Assembly: GCA_009691405.1 (NCBI GenBank)
Contig: SICN01000009.1
Location: 1-38,635, forward strand
Direction: 5' to 3'
DNA: 38,635 nt
Origin: Candidatus Peribacteria bacterium
Lineage (GTDB): Bacteria > Patescibacteriota > Gracilibacteria > Peribacterales > Peribacteraceae
The notes under the pieces were generated by a model. That model saw nothing but the letters and a program-made list of their open reading frames with translations, was not told the DNA's origin and searched no databases. Both the position numbers and the translations under genes were made by a program. Shown here piece by piece: positions 8,156-16,337 of the stretch (position 1 is the first letter of the stretch; each line of letters starts with the position of its first letter).

Positions 8156-8721
8156 GAGCATACAAAATATTTCATTGCGAGTACGCATGCGTGATGCAAA
8201 AAAATATCAATGAAAGAAGTGGAAAGTTTTTTTCTGAGAACGCTTGAATTTACTGCGTGAGCCAATTCAAATTGAAAAATACGCAAAGACTTCTTTTGGC
8301 TTTGAGAAGAGAAAAAATGATGATCGAATTTTTTTAAATTTTGTGAAAATATTCTGCATTTGTTTTTTTGCGTGAAGAATTAAATAAAAGTTCTTCTTAT
8401 TTTTTTGCAATTGTTGTTACGAATAAAAAATTAAAAAATATTTACGCAACAAATAATTTTTCTGAAAAATATTTTTTCAAAAAAAATTCTCGCTCCGATG
8501 TTGAAAATACATTCTGCGTTCACGTTAAAAAAAATCAGACGATCTTCAAAAAATTATTTGCATACTCTGCATTTCGAGAACACCGACGATTACGTCAGCA
8601 CTACGATGAATATAAGAAACCAAAATGTAAATTCTGCAACAACTCCGTCTGTCAATGGCTTGCACGGACCTAAAGCCTCGCCCCATGATGGGGCGCACTC
8701 ATTTTTCTTCTCCCCTCCCAC
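8156..8721. other. AT-rich island without a convincing gene
   Basis: Bases from about 8160 to 8660 are far more AT-rich than the surroundings, with many A and T tracts. Frames on both strands give only Lys/Asn/Phe-rich low-complexity translations without RBS or start context. A motif close to ATTCTGCRTT recurs at 8351, 8511, 8564 and 8631 on the plus strand. A GC-rich hairpin CGCCCC(ATGAT)GGGGCG at 8679-8695 and a T-rich stretch precede the pyrophosphatase gene. Possibilities are a decayed gene, a regulatory region or an unrecognised RNA. Confidence 0.35.
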
Positions 8722-10782
8722 ATGTCCTTCACAGAGATGCTCCTCGTTGTCATCGCCTCGGGTGTTCTTGCTCTCCTCTTCGCACTGCTCTTCCGCATCA
8801 TCATCGGCAGACAACCGGCCGGCAATGAAGTGATGCAGGCACTCGCAAAGAAAATTCGCGTCGGATCCATGGCATTCCTCACACGAGAGTACATGGTGAT
8901 TGTTCCATTCATAGTAATAACTGCAATCCTCATTTACATCTTCCTCGATACCGGATTCGCAAACGTCGGCACGCTATGGGGTAAGCCGTTCACAGCGCTC
9001 AGCTTCATCGTCGGTGCGGTCTCTTCCGCTCTTGCAGGATTCATCGGCATGCGTACGGCAACGATTGCCAACGTTCGCACGGCGGAAGCGGCACGTACGA
9101 GCATCGTGAAGGCACTGCGTGTTTCCTTCCTGAGTGGCGCCACTATGGGACTTGCGGTCGTCGGTCTCGGACTCATCGGATTCGTCGGCGTCTTCCTCCT
9201 CTTATTGCGATCCGTTGACGCGGCGACGGCACTCACCTCTCTTACGGGCTTCAGCTTCGGAGCATCGTGCGTCGCACTCTTCGCGCGCGTGGGCGGAGGT
9301 ATCTACACGAAAGCTGCCGATGTCGGAGCGGATCTCGTCGGAAAAGTGGAAGCAGGAATTCCTGAGGATGATCCAAGAAATCCTGCTGTGATCGCCGACA
9401 ACGTCGGAGATAACGTCGGAGATGTCGCAGGCATGGGAGCAGACCTCTTCGAGAGTTACATCGGTGCGATCCTCGCAACGATGCTTGTGGGACTGCACGT
9501 GAACTGGGGTGAAGGCAGCCAAAATTCCGCACTCATCTTCCCACTCCTCGTATCCGCGATGGGCATCGTCGCCGCCATCATCGGTATGGCAGTCGTTCGA
9601 ACCAAGAATGCAGGAGGCGTGCAACGAGCACTCAAGAACGGCATGCTTCTGTCCTCTCTTCTCTCGGTTGCCGGAACATACTGGCTCTCGACTGTGATTC
9701 TCCCCGCAGAGATTGCATGGGGAGTGTTTGCTGCATCGACTGCGGGCTTGGTCGCCGGTGTGATCGTCGGAGGCATCACCGAGTACTACACGTCACAGAT
9801 CTATCAGCCCGTTCAAAGACTTGCAGCTTCTGCAAAGACCGGTGCAGGAACGGCACTCATCGAGGGACTCGCACTGGGATATCTGTCGACGATGCTTCCG
9901 ATTCTTGTGATCTGTATCGCGATCGGAGTTGCCTACCTCGAAGCAGGACTCTACGGCATCGGCATCGGATCCGTCGGCATGCTCTCGACCCTCGCAATGA
10001 CACTCGCCATCGATGCGTTCGGACCCGTTGCGGATAACGCGGGCGGCATCGCCGAAATGAGCAAGCTTCCGAAAGAAGTAAGAGAGACCACGGACGCACT
10101 CGACTCCGCCGGAAACACAACCGCCGCCATCGGCAAAGGATTCGCGATCGGTGTAGCCGGTTTCATGTGCCTGGCACTTTTCGGAGCTTTCAAAGAAGAG
10201 TCGGGGCTTGCGGGCATCGATGTCAGTAATCCCTTTACGCTGATCGGACTTCTGATCGGCGGCATGCTTCCGTTCCTCTTCAGTTCGCTCACCATGCGCG
10301 CGGTCGGCCGAGCGGCCATCGTCATCATCGTCGAGGTTCGCCGCCAATTCCGTGAAATAAAAGGCCTGATGCAAGGAACTGCGGAAGGAGATCCGGCAAC
10401 GTGCGTTGCCATCGCCACTTCCGCCGCAATCCGCGAGATGATCGCACCGGGGCTTCTCGCGATCGTTTCTCCCGTCATCGTAGGACTCGTACTCGGCAAA
10501 GAAGCGCTCGGCGGCATGCTCGCAGGCGCCCTCGTCAGTTCCATCATGCTCGGAACCTCGATGGCAAACAGCGGTGGAGCATGGGACAACGCCAAGAAGT
10601 ACATCGAGGCAGGAAACCACGGCGGCAAAGGCGGCGACACGCATAAAGCGGCTGTCGTCGGCGACACGGTCGGCGACCCTTTCAAAGACACGTCGGGGCC
10701 ATCCCTCAACATTCTCGTGAAGCTGATGTCGATCGTCTCCGTTCTCACCGCAGGACTGTATGGAACGGGACTCATCGGATAG
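8722..10782 (+). CDS. hppA: membrane-bound ion-pumping pyrophosphatase, K+-dependent type
   Basis: 686 residues and about 16 membrane helices, the full family length. Substrate-site motifs are intact: ADVGADLVGKVEAGIPEDDP and then the DNVGDNVGD metal-binding repeat; near the C terminus, NSGGAWDNAKKYIE and GDTVGDPFKDTSGP. It couples hydrolysis of pyrophosphate to H+ or Na+ export. The GNTTAAIGKG segment at residues 464-473 has Ala and Gly (468, 471) where K+-independent enzymes have Lys and Thr, which indicates the K+-dependent class. I cannot tell the pumped ion from sequence by eye. A CT-rich tract instead of a Shine-Dalgarno precedes ATG 8722. Confidence 0.96.
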   Translation: MSFTEMLLVVIASGVLALLFALLFRIIIGRQPAGNEVMQALAKKIRVGSMAFLTREYMVIVPFIVITAILIYIFLDTGFANVGTLWGKPFTALSFIVGAVSSALAGFIGMRTATIANVRTAEAARTSIVKALRVSFLSGATMGLAVVGLGLIGFVGVFLLLLRSVDAATALTSLTGFSFGASCVALFARVGGGIYTKAADVGADLVGKVEAGIPEDDPRNPAVIADNVGDNVGDVAGMGADLFESYIGAILATMLVGLHVNWGEGSQNSALIFPLLVSAMGIVAAIIGMAVVRTKNAGGVQRALKNGMLLSSLLSVAGTYWLSTVILPAEIAWGVFAASTAGLVAGVIVGGITEYYTSQIYQPVQRLAASAKTGAGTALIEGLALGYLSTMLPILVICIAIGVAYLEAGLYGIGIGSVGMLSTLAMTLAIDAFGPVADNAGGIAEMSKLPKEVRETTDALDSAGNTTAAIGKGFAIGVAGFMCLALFGAFKEESGLAGIDVSNPFTLIGLLIGGMLPFLFSSLTMRAVGRAAIVIIVEVRRQFREIKGLMQGTAEGDPATCVAIATSAAIREMIAPGLLAIVSPVIVGLVLGKEALGGMLAGALVSSIMLGTSMANSGGAWDNAKKYIEAGNHGGKGGDTHKAAVVGDTVGDPFKDTSGPSLNILVKLMSIVSVLTAGLYGTGLIG

Positions 10783-10788
10783 ATGATG

Positions 10789-10794
10789 TATACT
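10789..10794 (+). promoter_or_regulatory. -10 element of the MscS gene
   Basis: TATACT lies between hppA and the channel gene, eight bases before ATG 10803; no clear -35. Confidence 0.5.
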
Positions 10795-10802
10795 GTCGAC
10801 AC

Positions 10803-12221
10803 ATGCTCTCTCTTCGCACCAGTAGCCTCGGACTCCTCAGCTGTATTCTGCTCTCTCTCGATGGAGTCGCTCTCGCACAGCAGTCCTCGTCGTTTTCCTA
10901 CGACGAACGAACGTTGACAATGCTCTACGAGGCATCGCTCAAGAAGAACGAAGCCGACAGCTACATCGAGAAACGCATCGCCGACGAACGGACGAAGATA
11001 CGCATCCTTGCAGATGAGGAAGTGAAAACCTTGGTTGAACCTTCGGAGAGGGACCCCCAAACGACAGACACTGCAGCCCCGACGAAAGCCGTCGACAGAC
11101 AACGTGCTGTTGTGCAGCTTCTCGAAGATCATCTGCGAGATCGCAAGGCGGACCTGGAACTCCTGAATGAAGAAGAGCAGAAATACTACAAGGATGCTTC
11201 TCCACAAATCGACACCGATGACAACCTGAGACTGACGAAGACCCACCCTGAACTTCTCGCAAAGAAAGCGGTGCTCGAGGAACGAATCGATGCACTCGAT
11301 GCCGGTCTGGTTCTGCAGAAAGATCGCCTGAGCAAATTGAATCGCACGCAATGGCTCGAGCAATTCACGACGCTGATCGGATTCTTCAGTTACGTGCTCA
11401 TCATCCTCGGAGCCGTCTTCCTCGATCGCGTACTTAGGAGACGCGTCGCACGGAGATTCGAAGAGAAGGGCAAAAGGTACATCGTGGCAAAATTCGTCAG
11501 TGCGGGTATCTACTCGATCGCCGTTCTCTGGATTCTCAGCAAAATTCTGTCGGATCATCCGGATGCCATTGCCTCACTCGCCATCGTCGGTGCCGGTATC
11601 GCCATCGCGCTGCAGGATGTCGTCAAAGATTTCATGGGCTGGATCATCATTCTCCAGCGCCGACTCTACAAGCTCGGAAACCGCGTCTCCATCGGGCAAT
11701 ACACGGGTGACGTCGTCGACATCGGACCGCTTCGCACCACCATGCTCGAGATTAGTGTGGGAGGAAGTTTCAATGCGCACGAACGCACGGGGAAAATTTT
11801 GTACCTTCCGAATTCTCTCGTCCTCAGGGAATCGGTGCTGAACTACAACACGACGTCGGACTTCATGAGCGTCGAAGTGCAGGTGACCATCACGTACGCA
11901 AGCAACTGGCGCAAAGCCGAGCAAATACTGAAGGATGTCCTCATGAAGCAAACGAAAGACTTCTCGGAGCTTGCACGCATACAGCAACGCAGACGCACGG
12001 CGCTCTTCTATACCATGTGGGAAGTCGGCGAACCCGAGATTCATGTCGATCTGGCTTCGAGCGGCGTTCTCTTCACGCTCAAATTCATCGTTCCGATCGG
12101 CAAACGAAGATCCGTCGTCACGTCACTCTCCCGTGAAATTCTCGAACAGTTCAACGCCGATCGCGAAGTGGAGCTTGCCTACAACACGATCCAGATCGTC
12201 GGAGGAAAAGAGGTGAGCTGA
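10803..12221 (+). CDS. MscS-family mechanosensitive channel with periplasmic coiled coil
   Basis: 472 residues. A signal peptide (residues 1-25, ending ALAQ) is followed by about 140 charged residues with heptad-like Leu/Ile spacing, probably a periplasmic coiled coil. Next come helices at about 190-215 and 225-245 and the MscS pore helix, seen as IVGAGIAIALQDVVKDFMGW. The beta domain follows with GDVVDIGPLRTT and YLPNSLV, then the C-terminal alpha/beta domain. It should open under membrane tension and release solutes. The channel core is certain; the long N-terminal extension is larger than in the small E. coli MscS. Confidence 0.9.
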   Translation: MLSLRTSSLGLLSCILLSLDGVALAQQSSSFSYDERTLTMLYEASLKKNEADSYIEKRIADERTKIRILADEEVKTLVEPSERDPQTTDTAAPTKAVDRQRAVVQLLEDHLRDRKADLELLNEEEQKYYKDASPQIDTDDNLRLTKTHPELLAKKAVLEERIDALDAGLVLQKDRLSKLNRTQWLEQFTTLIGFFSYVLIILGAVFLDRVLRRRVARRFEEKGKRYIVAKFVSAGIYSIAVLWILSKILSDHPDAIASLAIVGAGIAIALQDVVKDFMGWIIILQRRLYKLGNRVSIGQYTGDVVDIGPLRTTMLEISVGGSFNAHERTGKILYLPNSLVLRESVLNYNTTSDFMSVEVQVTITYASNWRKAEQILKDVLMKQTKDFSELARIQQRRRTALFYTMWEVGEPEIHVDLASSGVLFTLKFIVPIGKRRSVVTSLSREILEQFNADREVELAYNTIQIVGGKEVS

Positions 12222-12225
12222 ATCG

Positions 12226-12250
12226 CAGCGGAGGTTCGTTACCTCCGCGG
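12226..12250 (+). repeat. palindromic repeat, family P2, copy 1
   Basis: GCGGAGGT (12228-12235), loop TTCGT, ACCTCCGC (12241-12248), flanked by GCA and GGTC. It shares its frame GYAGCGG...CCGCGGN with copy 2 and with the copy inside aroC. Confidence 0.7.
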
Positions 12251-12263
12251 TCACGGTACAGCG

Positions 12264-12296
12264 AACACCGCGGAAGATAGGGATCTTCCGCTACGA
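12264..12296 (-). repeat. palindromic repeat, family P2, copy 2
   Basis: Perfect 9-bp stem GCGGAAGAT/ATCTTCCGC (12270-12291) with a 4-base loop, in inverted orientation to copy 1. The pair fills the gap between the convergent mscS-like gene and marR and may stop both transcripts, although neither has a T tract. It touches the marR stop codon. Confidence 0.7.
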
Positions 12297-12713
12297 CATG
12301 CGGTGCTTTTCGACGTATTTCTTAAGCAATTCCGAGAGTGTTCGTCTCTCTACGGGTGTGAATACATTCATGCACTCTTTCGCTCTGACACCGAGAAGAC
12401 CCTTGAGTTCCGCATGGGCGACCGCACCCTTCCGCGTGAGCACCAAAGACGATACGCGACGATCGTTCTCCTGCAGAGAGCGAGTGATCAATTCTTTTTT
12501 CTCAAGACCGGAAACAACTTGCGTGACATTGCTCTTGTGACAACACATTTCCTTGCTCATTGTTGACATCGAAATCTTCCCCTCTGCGATTTTCTGAAGG
12601 ATCATCGCCTGACAATGGCTGATATCGAATTCTGAAAGGGCATCGTTCAGCTCCCGCTCGCAGCAGGCAGCCGCGGCTTTCAGACTACTGCAGAGGCAGA
12701 GTGAATCGTCCAT
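12291..12713 (-). CDS. MarR-family transcriptional regulator
   Basis: 140 residues with a winged helix-turn-helix. The core runs from ISMSTMSKEMCCHKSNVTQ (recognition helix) through VVSGLEKKELITRS to the wing ENDRRVSSLVLTRKG, matching the MarR DRR wing signature. The Cys-rich N terminus (five Cys in the first 20 residues, and CC in the recognition region) could sense oxidants or metals; that is inference. It is divergent from purM with only 48 bases between the starts, so it may act on that shared region. Confidence 0.88.
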   Translation of the reverse strand: MDDSLCLCSSLKAAAACCERELNDALSEFDISHCQAMILQKIAEGKISMSTMSKEMCCHKSNVTQVVSGLEKKELITRSLQENDRRVSSLVLTRKGAVAHAELKGLLGVRAKECMNVFTPVERRTLSELLKKYVEKHRMS

Positions 12714-12722
12714 GACTGAACC

Positions 12723-12731
12723 AGTGTAGCA
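12723..12731 (-). promoter_or_regulatory. extended -10 of marR
   Basis: Minus-strand TGCTACACT, nine bases before the marR ATG. Confidence 0.5.
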
Positions 12732-12746
12732 GGGGAACCCCGGCTC

Positions 12747-12755
12747 TGATACCCT
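12747..12755 (+). promoter_or_regulatory. extended -10 of purM
   Basis: TGATACCCT, six bases before the purM ATG; overlaps the divergent marR control region. Confidence 0.5.
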
Positions 12756-12761
12756 CTCGCT

Positions 12762-13823
12762 ATGCTAAAGAAGATCACATACGCCGCAGCCGGAGTGAAT
12801 ATCGATACCGCTGAAGCGACGAAGAAGGACATGGCGAAAAATCTGGAAACCGGAAATCCCCTCGTGCTCAACAAAATCGGCGCGTTCAGCTCTCTCTGCG
12901 ACGCTTCATTCCCGGGATACAAACATCCGGTGCTCGTCTGCAAAACGGAAGAACCCGGAAGCAAGCAACTGCTCGCGTTCAAACACAAACGCATCAAAGG
13001 CATCTGCTTCGATCTCATCAATCACCTCATCAACGACGTCATCGTGATGGGCGCAACCCCCCTCTTCATCCAGGATCTGATCGTCTGCGGAAAACTCGAG
13101 AAGGACGTTGTAGGCGAACTGGTGAAGCACATGGCGGAGGCGTGCAAAGCACAAGGCTGTGCCCTCACCGGAGGCGAAACCAGTGAGCAACCGAACGTAC
13201 TTGCAGCCGGAACATACGTGCTCGGTGCAAGTTGCATCGGTGTCGCCGAAAAGACGAAGATCATCGACGGGAGTGCAATCAGGGAAGGTGACATCGTGCT
13301 CGCGATCGAAAGCAGCGGACCGCACACGAACGGTTATACGCTCATCAGAGCTCTCATCGATCAGGACAATACGATTCTTGATGCCGAGATTGCTGACCGC
13401 GGGAAGAATCCCGCTCCCAAAAAGTTTTTAGATCTGATCATGGAACCGCACCGATGTTATTTCAAAGCACTCAAAGATCTCTTCAAAAATCCCGGTCTGC
13501 ACGGTATGGCACACATCACGGGAGGAGGCATCCAGGGAAATTTGAACCGAATATTGCCTGCAGGACTTGATGCAGTGGTTGATGCGTCGAAAATCAAGGT
13601 CTTACCTGTGTTTTGGTTCATCAGAGAGAAATCCGGAAATGATGACAACGATATGATGAGAACTTTTAACTTGGGCGTTGGAATGACGCTCGTTGTTTCG
13701 CCAAAAGATGTGAACAATTTTATTGTTCATATGAAGAAACATGATCTAGCATGTTATGAAATAGGAACGATTGTCATCGGTGGATCGCAAAGTGTAAGAA
13801 TTGAAGGAAAGCTGAAGTGGTGA
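12762..13823 (+). CDS. purM: phosphoribosylformylglycinamidine cyclo-ligase
   Basis: 353 residues, the standard length. The N terminus has the typical TYAAAGVNIDT start and continues with DLINHLINDVIVMGATPLF and the ALTGGETSEQP glycine-rich segment. The nucleotide-site GPHTNGYTLIR and the MAHITGGGIQGNLNRI motif complete the AIR synthetase fold. It closes the imidazole ring of AIR in purine synthesis. purE, the next enzyme but one in the pathway, is 7 kb away and not in the same unit. Confidence 0.95.
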   Translation: MLKKITYAAAGVNIDTAEATKKDMAKNLETGNPLVLNKIGAFSSLCDASFPGYKHPVLVCKTEEPGSKQLLAFKHKRIKGICFDLINHLINDVIVMGATPLFIQDLIVCGKLEKDVVGELVKHMAEACKAQGCALTGGETSEQPNVLAAGTYVLGASCIGVAEKTKIIDGSAIREGDIVLAIESSGPHTNGYTLIRALIDQDNTILDAEIADRGKNPAPKKFLDLIMEPHRCYFKALKDLFKNPGLHGMAHITGGGIQGNLNRILPAGLDAVVDASKIKVLPVFWFIREKSGNDDNDMMRTFNLGVGMTLVVSPKDVNNFIVHMKKHDLACYEIGTIVIGGSQSVRIEGKLKW

Positions 13824-13824
13824 C

Positions 13825-13932
13825 TTCTCGATACGCGCCTCGAAGGCGCTACTCGAAGTGACACACAGGCAAAACGTATCCGAAAAACTTGTGTCAGTTC
13901 GAGTAGTGCGCCTCGGACGCACGTATCGAGAA
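13825..13932. repeat. pair of inverted palindromic elements (family P3)
   Basis: Left arm 13825-13864 and right arm 13891-13932 are inverted copies sharing TTCTCGATACG, a CTACTCGA-type segment and TGACAC at the loop side. Each arm contains its own small palindrome (GCGCCTCGAAGGCGC on the left). The pair fills the gap between convergent purM and the ftsE-like gene, ending exactly at the latter's stop codon, and could act as a bidirectional terminator. Confidence 0.75.
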
Positions 13933-14733
13933 CTAGATCGCAATTGGCTTGATTTTTCCACTCATGTGCATTGTCCGGTGCTCCTGCGGTGCGGAATACG
14001 AAGAAGCTGTCTGCTGCGGCGGTATCACCTCAACCTTCGGCATCTCCTGCGGAGGAGGACTGTGCCGGTACCCGCCGATGGAATCCCGAACCAGCTTCCC
14101 ATTTTCGAGCCGCAGCACACGCATATGCAGCGAATCGATCACGCGCTGATCGTGCGACGCAAGAATTACGGTCGCCCCTTCCGCATTCACCTGTTTCAGA
14201 ATCTGGAGAATTTCGAGTGACTGATCGGGATCGATATTCCCCGTCGGTTCGTCGGCAATGAGAATGCTCGGTCTCCCCGCGAGAGCGCGTGCAAGAGCCG
14301 TTCTCGTTTTCTCTCCACCGGAGAGCTCACGAGGGAACGCATGCCTGCGACCGGTCAGCCTCAGACGCTTTAAGAGTTCTTCCACCCGCGGCGCGATCTC
14401 GCTATCCGGCACATCGGAAACTTCGAGAGCGAACGCAATATTTTCGGCAACGGTACGATCGGAAAGCAATTTGTAGTCCTGGAAGAGCACACCCATATTC
14501 CTGCGATACATCTGCAGAATCGGTCTTGGAAGGCTCGAAAGATCGGCTCCATCGATCGTAATCGTTCCGGCAGTCGGAAGCTCGGCACGAATAAGGAGAT
14601 GGACAATCGTCGACTTCCCGGCTCCGCTCGGTCCGGTGAGACAGACGAACTCCCCCGGTTGAATCGTAAAACTCACTTTATCCACCACCACGCGCGCATG
14701 AAACTCTTTGGTCACGGACGAGAAGACGATCAT
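13933..14733 (-). CDS. ftsE: FtsE-like ABC transporter ATP-binding protein
   Basis: 266 residues. ABC motifs in order: Walker A GPSGAGKST, Q-loop VLFQDYKLL, signature LSGGEKTR, Walker B ILIADEPTGNID and switch His in LASHDQR. The opening IVFSSVTKEF and the DYKLL Q-loop context are FtsE-like; FtsE pairs with membrane subunit FtsX at the division site. No ftsX adjoins it, which is unusual, and the Pro-rich tail of about 45 residues is longer than in typical FtsE. ATG 14733 is chosen because TATCCT lies seven bases upstream; the longer frame would overlap rlmE. Another LolD/MacB-like role is possible. Confidence 0.75.
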   Translation of the reverse strand: MIVFSSVTKEFHARVVVDKVSFTIQPGEFVCLTGPSGAGKSTIVHLLIRAELPTAGTITIDGADLSSLPRPILQMYRRNMGVLFQDYKLLSDRTVAENIAFALEVSDVPDSEIAPRVEELLKRLRLTGRRHAFPRELSGGEKTRTALARALAGRPSILIADEPTGNIDPDQSLEILQILKQVNAEGATVILASHDQRVIDSLHMRVLRLENGKLVRDSIGGYRHSPPPQEMPKVEVIPPQQTASSYSAPQEHRTMHMSGKIKPIAI

Positions 14734-14738
14734 GGGAG

Positions 14739-15344
14739 TTAGGATACAGCGATTGCATCCGAACACACAACGTACACTTCCCTGCTTCTGTCTCTGCTTG
14801 CAAGTGCACTCATCACTTTGAGACGCCCGAACTGCATCTTCAGTTCATGCGTGAATGCATCGAAATCTTTCCCGCGAAACACTTTCATCACGACACTGCC
14901 GTGCCCCCTCAGGTACTTCTGAGCGATCGAAGCGATCTTGCGATTCAATTCGATCGATCGCCACTGATCGACATCTTTGATGCCACTCGTGTTCGGTGCG
15001 ATATCGGAGAGTACAAGATCCACATGCTTCCAACTCATTTCGGCGATGGCATTCGAAACCGCCGTATCGTCGAATACATCCACGACTTTCGTCGTCACAT
15101 TCGGTGCAATGTCTTTGATCGGTTTGAGGTCAAGCCCGAGCACGCGACCGTTTGGACCGAGCTTATCACTCGTGTACTGGAGCCACGATCCAGGTGCCGC
15201 ACCGATGTCGAGAACGCGAAGACCCGGACGGATCAATTCGTACCTGGCATCAAGTTCCATGAGCTTATAGACCGACCTTGCAAGATAGCCTTCTTTCGCT
15301 GCGCGCTGGCTCCACTTGTCGTTTGGGATGTATGGCTTTGGCAT
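14739..15344 (-). CDS. rlmE: 23S rRNA 2'-O-methyltransferase RlmE/FtsJ
   Basis: 201 residues. The RrmJ/FtsJ catalytic K-D-K-E tetrad is visible in RSVYKL, VLSDIAPN, VVMKVFRG and SREVYVV, and the SAM motif is VLDIGAAPGSWLQY. It methylates a uridine in the ribosomal A-site loop. ATG 15344 (MPKPYIP) is preferred over upstream starts because TAGCAT lies eight bases before it. It ends five bases before the ftsE-like ATG. Confidence 0.9.
   Translation of the reverse strand: MPKPYIPNDKWSQRAAKEGYLARSVYKLMELDARYELIRPGLRVLDIGAAPGSWLQYTSDKLGPNGRVLGLDLKPIKDIAPNVTTKVVDVFDDTAVSNAIAEMSWKHVDLVLSDIAPNTSGIKDVDQWRSIELNRKIASIAQKYLRGHGSVVMKVFRGKDFDAFTHELKMQFGRLKVMSALASRDRSREVYVVCSDAIAVS
14741..14746 (-). promoter_or_regulatory. 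-10 element of the ftsE-like gene
   Basis: Minus-strand TATCCT, seven bases before ATG 14733, overlapping the end of rlmE. Confidence 0.4.
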
Positions 15345-15352
15345 GCGGAACG

Positions 15353-15358
15353 ATGCTA
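15353..15358 (-). promoter_or_regulatory. -10 element of rlmE
   Basis: Minus-strand TAGCAT, eight bases before ATG 15344. Confidence 0.4.
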
Positions 15359-15473
15359 GACACAAGTCGAAAATTGTTCAATAGTTAAATAAAAAAAATG
15401 TTGCACGAAGCTTCAGAGGAAGCCATTTTCAGCTCAAAAATACACGTTACAGAACATTGCAAAAATCTGACAA

Positions 15474-15501
15474 TTGCCTGCCACAGTTCTCCGATTAAAA
15501 T
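15474..15501 (+). promoter_or_regulatory. candidate promoter in the rlmE-rsmG gap
   Basis: TTGCCT (15474-15479), 16-base spacer, TAAAAT (15496-15501). It points toward the small membrane ORF at 15535. Confidence 0.35.
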
Positions 15502-15534
15502 GAGTACCGCTGATCGCTTCCCCCAGTCACTTCT

Positions 15535-15627
15535 ATGCGTTCTCGCACTTTGGGAGTTTCCCCCTTTCTCATCGTCTTTGTCTCGTGTCTGGTCGTCGTG
15601 ATGACAACACTGTCGCAGCAACTATAG
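15535..15627 (+). CDS. possible 30-residue membrane peptide
   Basis: ATG to TAG gives MRSRTLGVSPF followed by a hydrophobic stretch (LIVFVSCLVVVM) and a polar end. The layout is basic N terminus plus one membrane helix. It has a candidate promoter about 35 bases upstream and the CT-rich leader seen before other starts in this window; the 20 bases before its ATG resemble those before tal. It ends inside the 3' end of convergent rsmG. No family recognised; chance ORF remains possible. Confidence 0.3.
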   Translation: MRSRTLGVSPFLIVFVSCLVVVMTTLSQQL

Positions 15628-16296
15628 AGGATCGCTTTTTGGTATGCCCACCTTCCGCGGGTACTCCGAAGATGTTGCTTTGGTTTTCTTGAAAAACACA
15701 ATCAGACGCTTCCCAAAATCCGGCGAAAGCTCGTACTCGTAGGTTCCTGCGAAACTTACAGACAATGCTTTCTGGGCTTTCACGGAACCTGCAAGTTCAT
15801 CAGCAACCTTACTGCTCTTCCAGAACGCGCAGAATCCTCCGATCTTGAGAAACGGCACGGCGTACTCAAGGAGAATCGAAATCGGCGCAACGGCTCTGGC
15901 AGTGACGATGTCATACTTCTCACGGAAGTTTTTGTCTCGAGCTTTGCTCTCGAAACGTTCGGGGAAGAGCCCGACATTCGTAAGCCCCAGCGACGCTACG
16001 ATCCTTGCAACAGCATCGATCTTTTTCTTCGTAGCATCGATGCCTGAGCAGTGTGTCTTCGGCAAACAAATCGCAAGCGGCAAAAGCGGAAATCCTCCAC
16101 CTGTACCGATGTCGAGGAGGGTCTCAGGCATGGAAAGCCCTTCGATCTTCTCGAGTGCCTGCAACAAAGACAGCGAATCGAGCACATTCCCGACCCAGCA
16201 GTGTTCTTCCGTTCTGAATGCCGAGAGATTGAGCTTCTTATTCTCCTCAAGAAATACCGTGACAAGTTGCCGGAGTTTCGTTTCATCGATCGTCAT
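15622..16296 (-). CDS. rsmG: 16S rRNA (guanine-N7)-methyltransferase
   Basis: 224 residues. The family motif NLSAFRTEEHCWVGNVLDSL is followed by SAM motif LLDIGTGGGFPLLPLA, VTARAVAPI and the diagnostic C terminus YPRKVGIPKSDPL. It methylates G527 of 16S rRNA near the decoding site. It diverges from pyrE across a 41-base gap that holds both promoters' -10 elements. Confidence 0.94.
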   Translation of the reverse strand: MTIDETKLRQLVTVFLEENKKLNLSAFRTEEHCWVGNVLDSLSLLQALEKIEGLSMPETLLDIGTGGGFPLLPLAICLPKTHCSGIDATKKKIDAVARIVASLGLTNVGLFPERFESKARDKNFREKYDIVTARAVAPISILLEYAVPFLKIGGFCAFWKSSKVADELAGSVKAQKALSVSFAGTYEYELSPDFGKRLIVFFKKTKATSSEYPRKVGIPKSDPL

Positions 16297-16302
16297 GCAT
16301 TT

Positions 16303-16311
16303 ACTCTAGCA
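16303..16311 (-). promoter_or_regulatory. extended -10 of rsmG
   Basis: Minus-strand TGCTAGAGT, six bases before the rsmG ATG. Confidence 0.5.
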
Positions 16312-16320
16312 GACATCACC

Positions 16321-16329
16321 TGCTACGCT
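16321..16329 (+). promoter_or_regulatory. extended -10 of pyrE
   Basis: TGCTACGCT, eight bases before the pyrE ATG. Confidence 0.5.
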
Positions 16330-16337
16330 CCGCATGT

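Noticed and set aside
8368-8673. 101-residue ORF in the AT-rich island
   Set aside because: Low-complexity Lys/Asn/Phe content, no start context, and a frame that is expected by chance in A+T-rich DNA.
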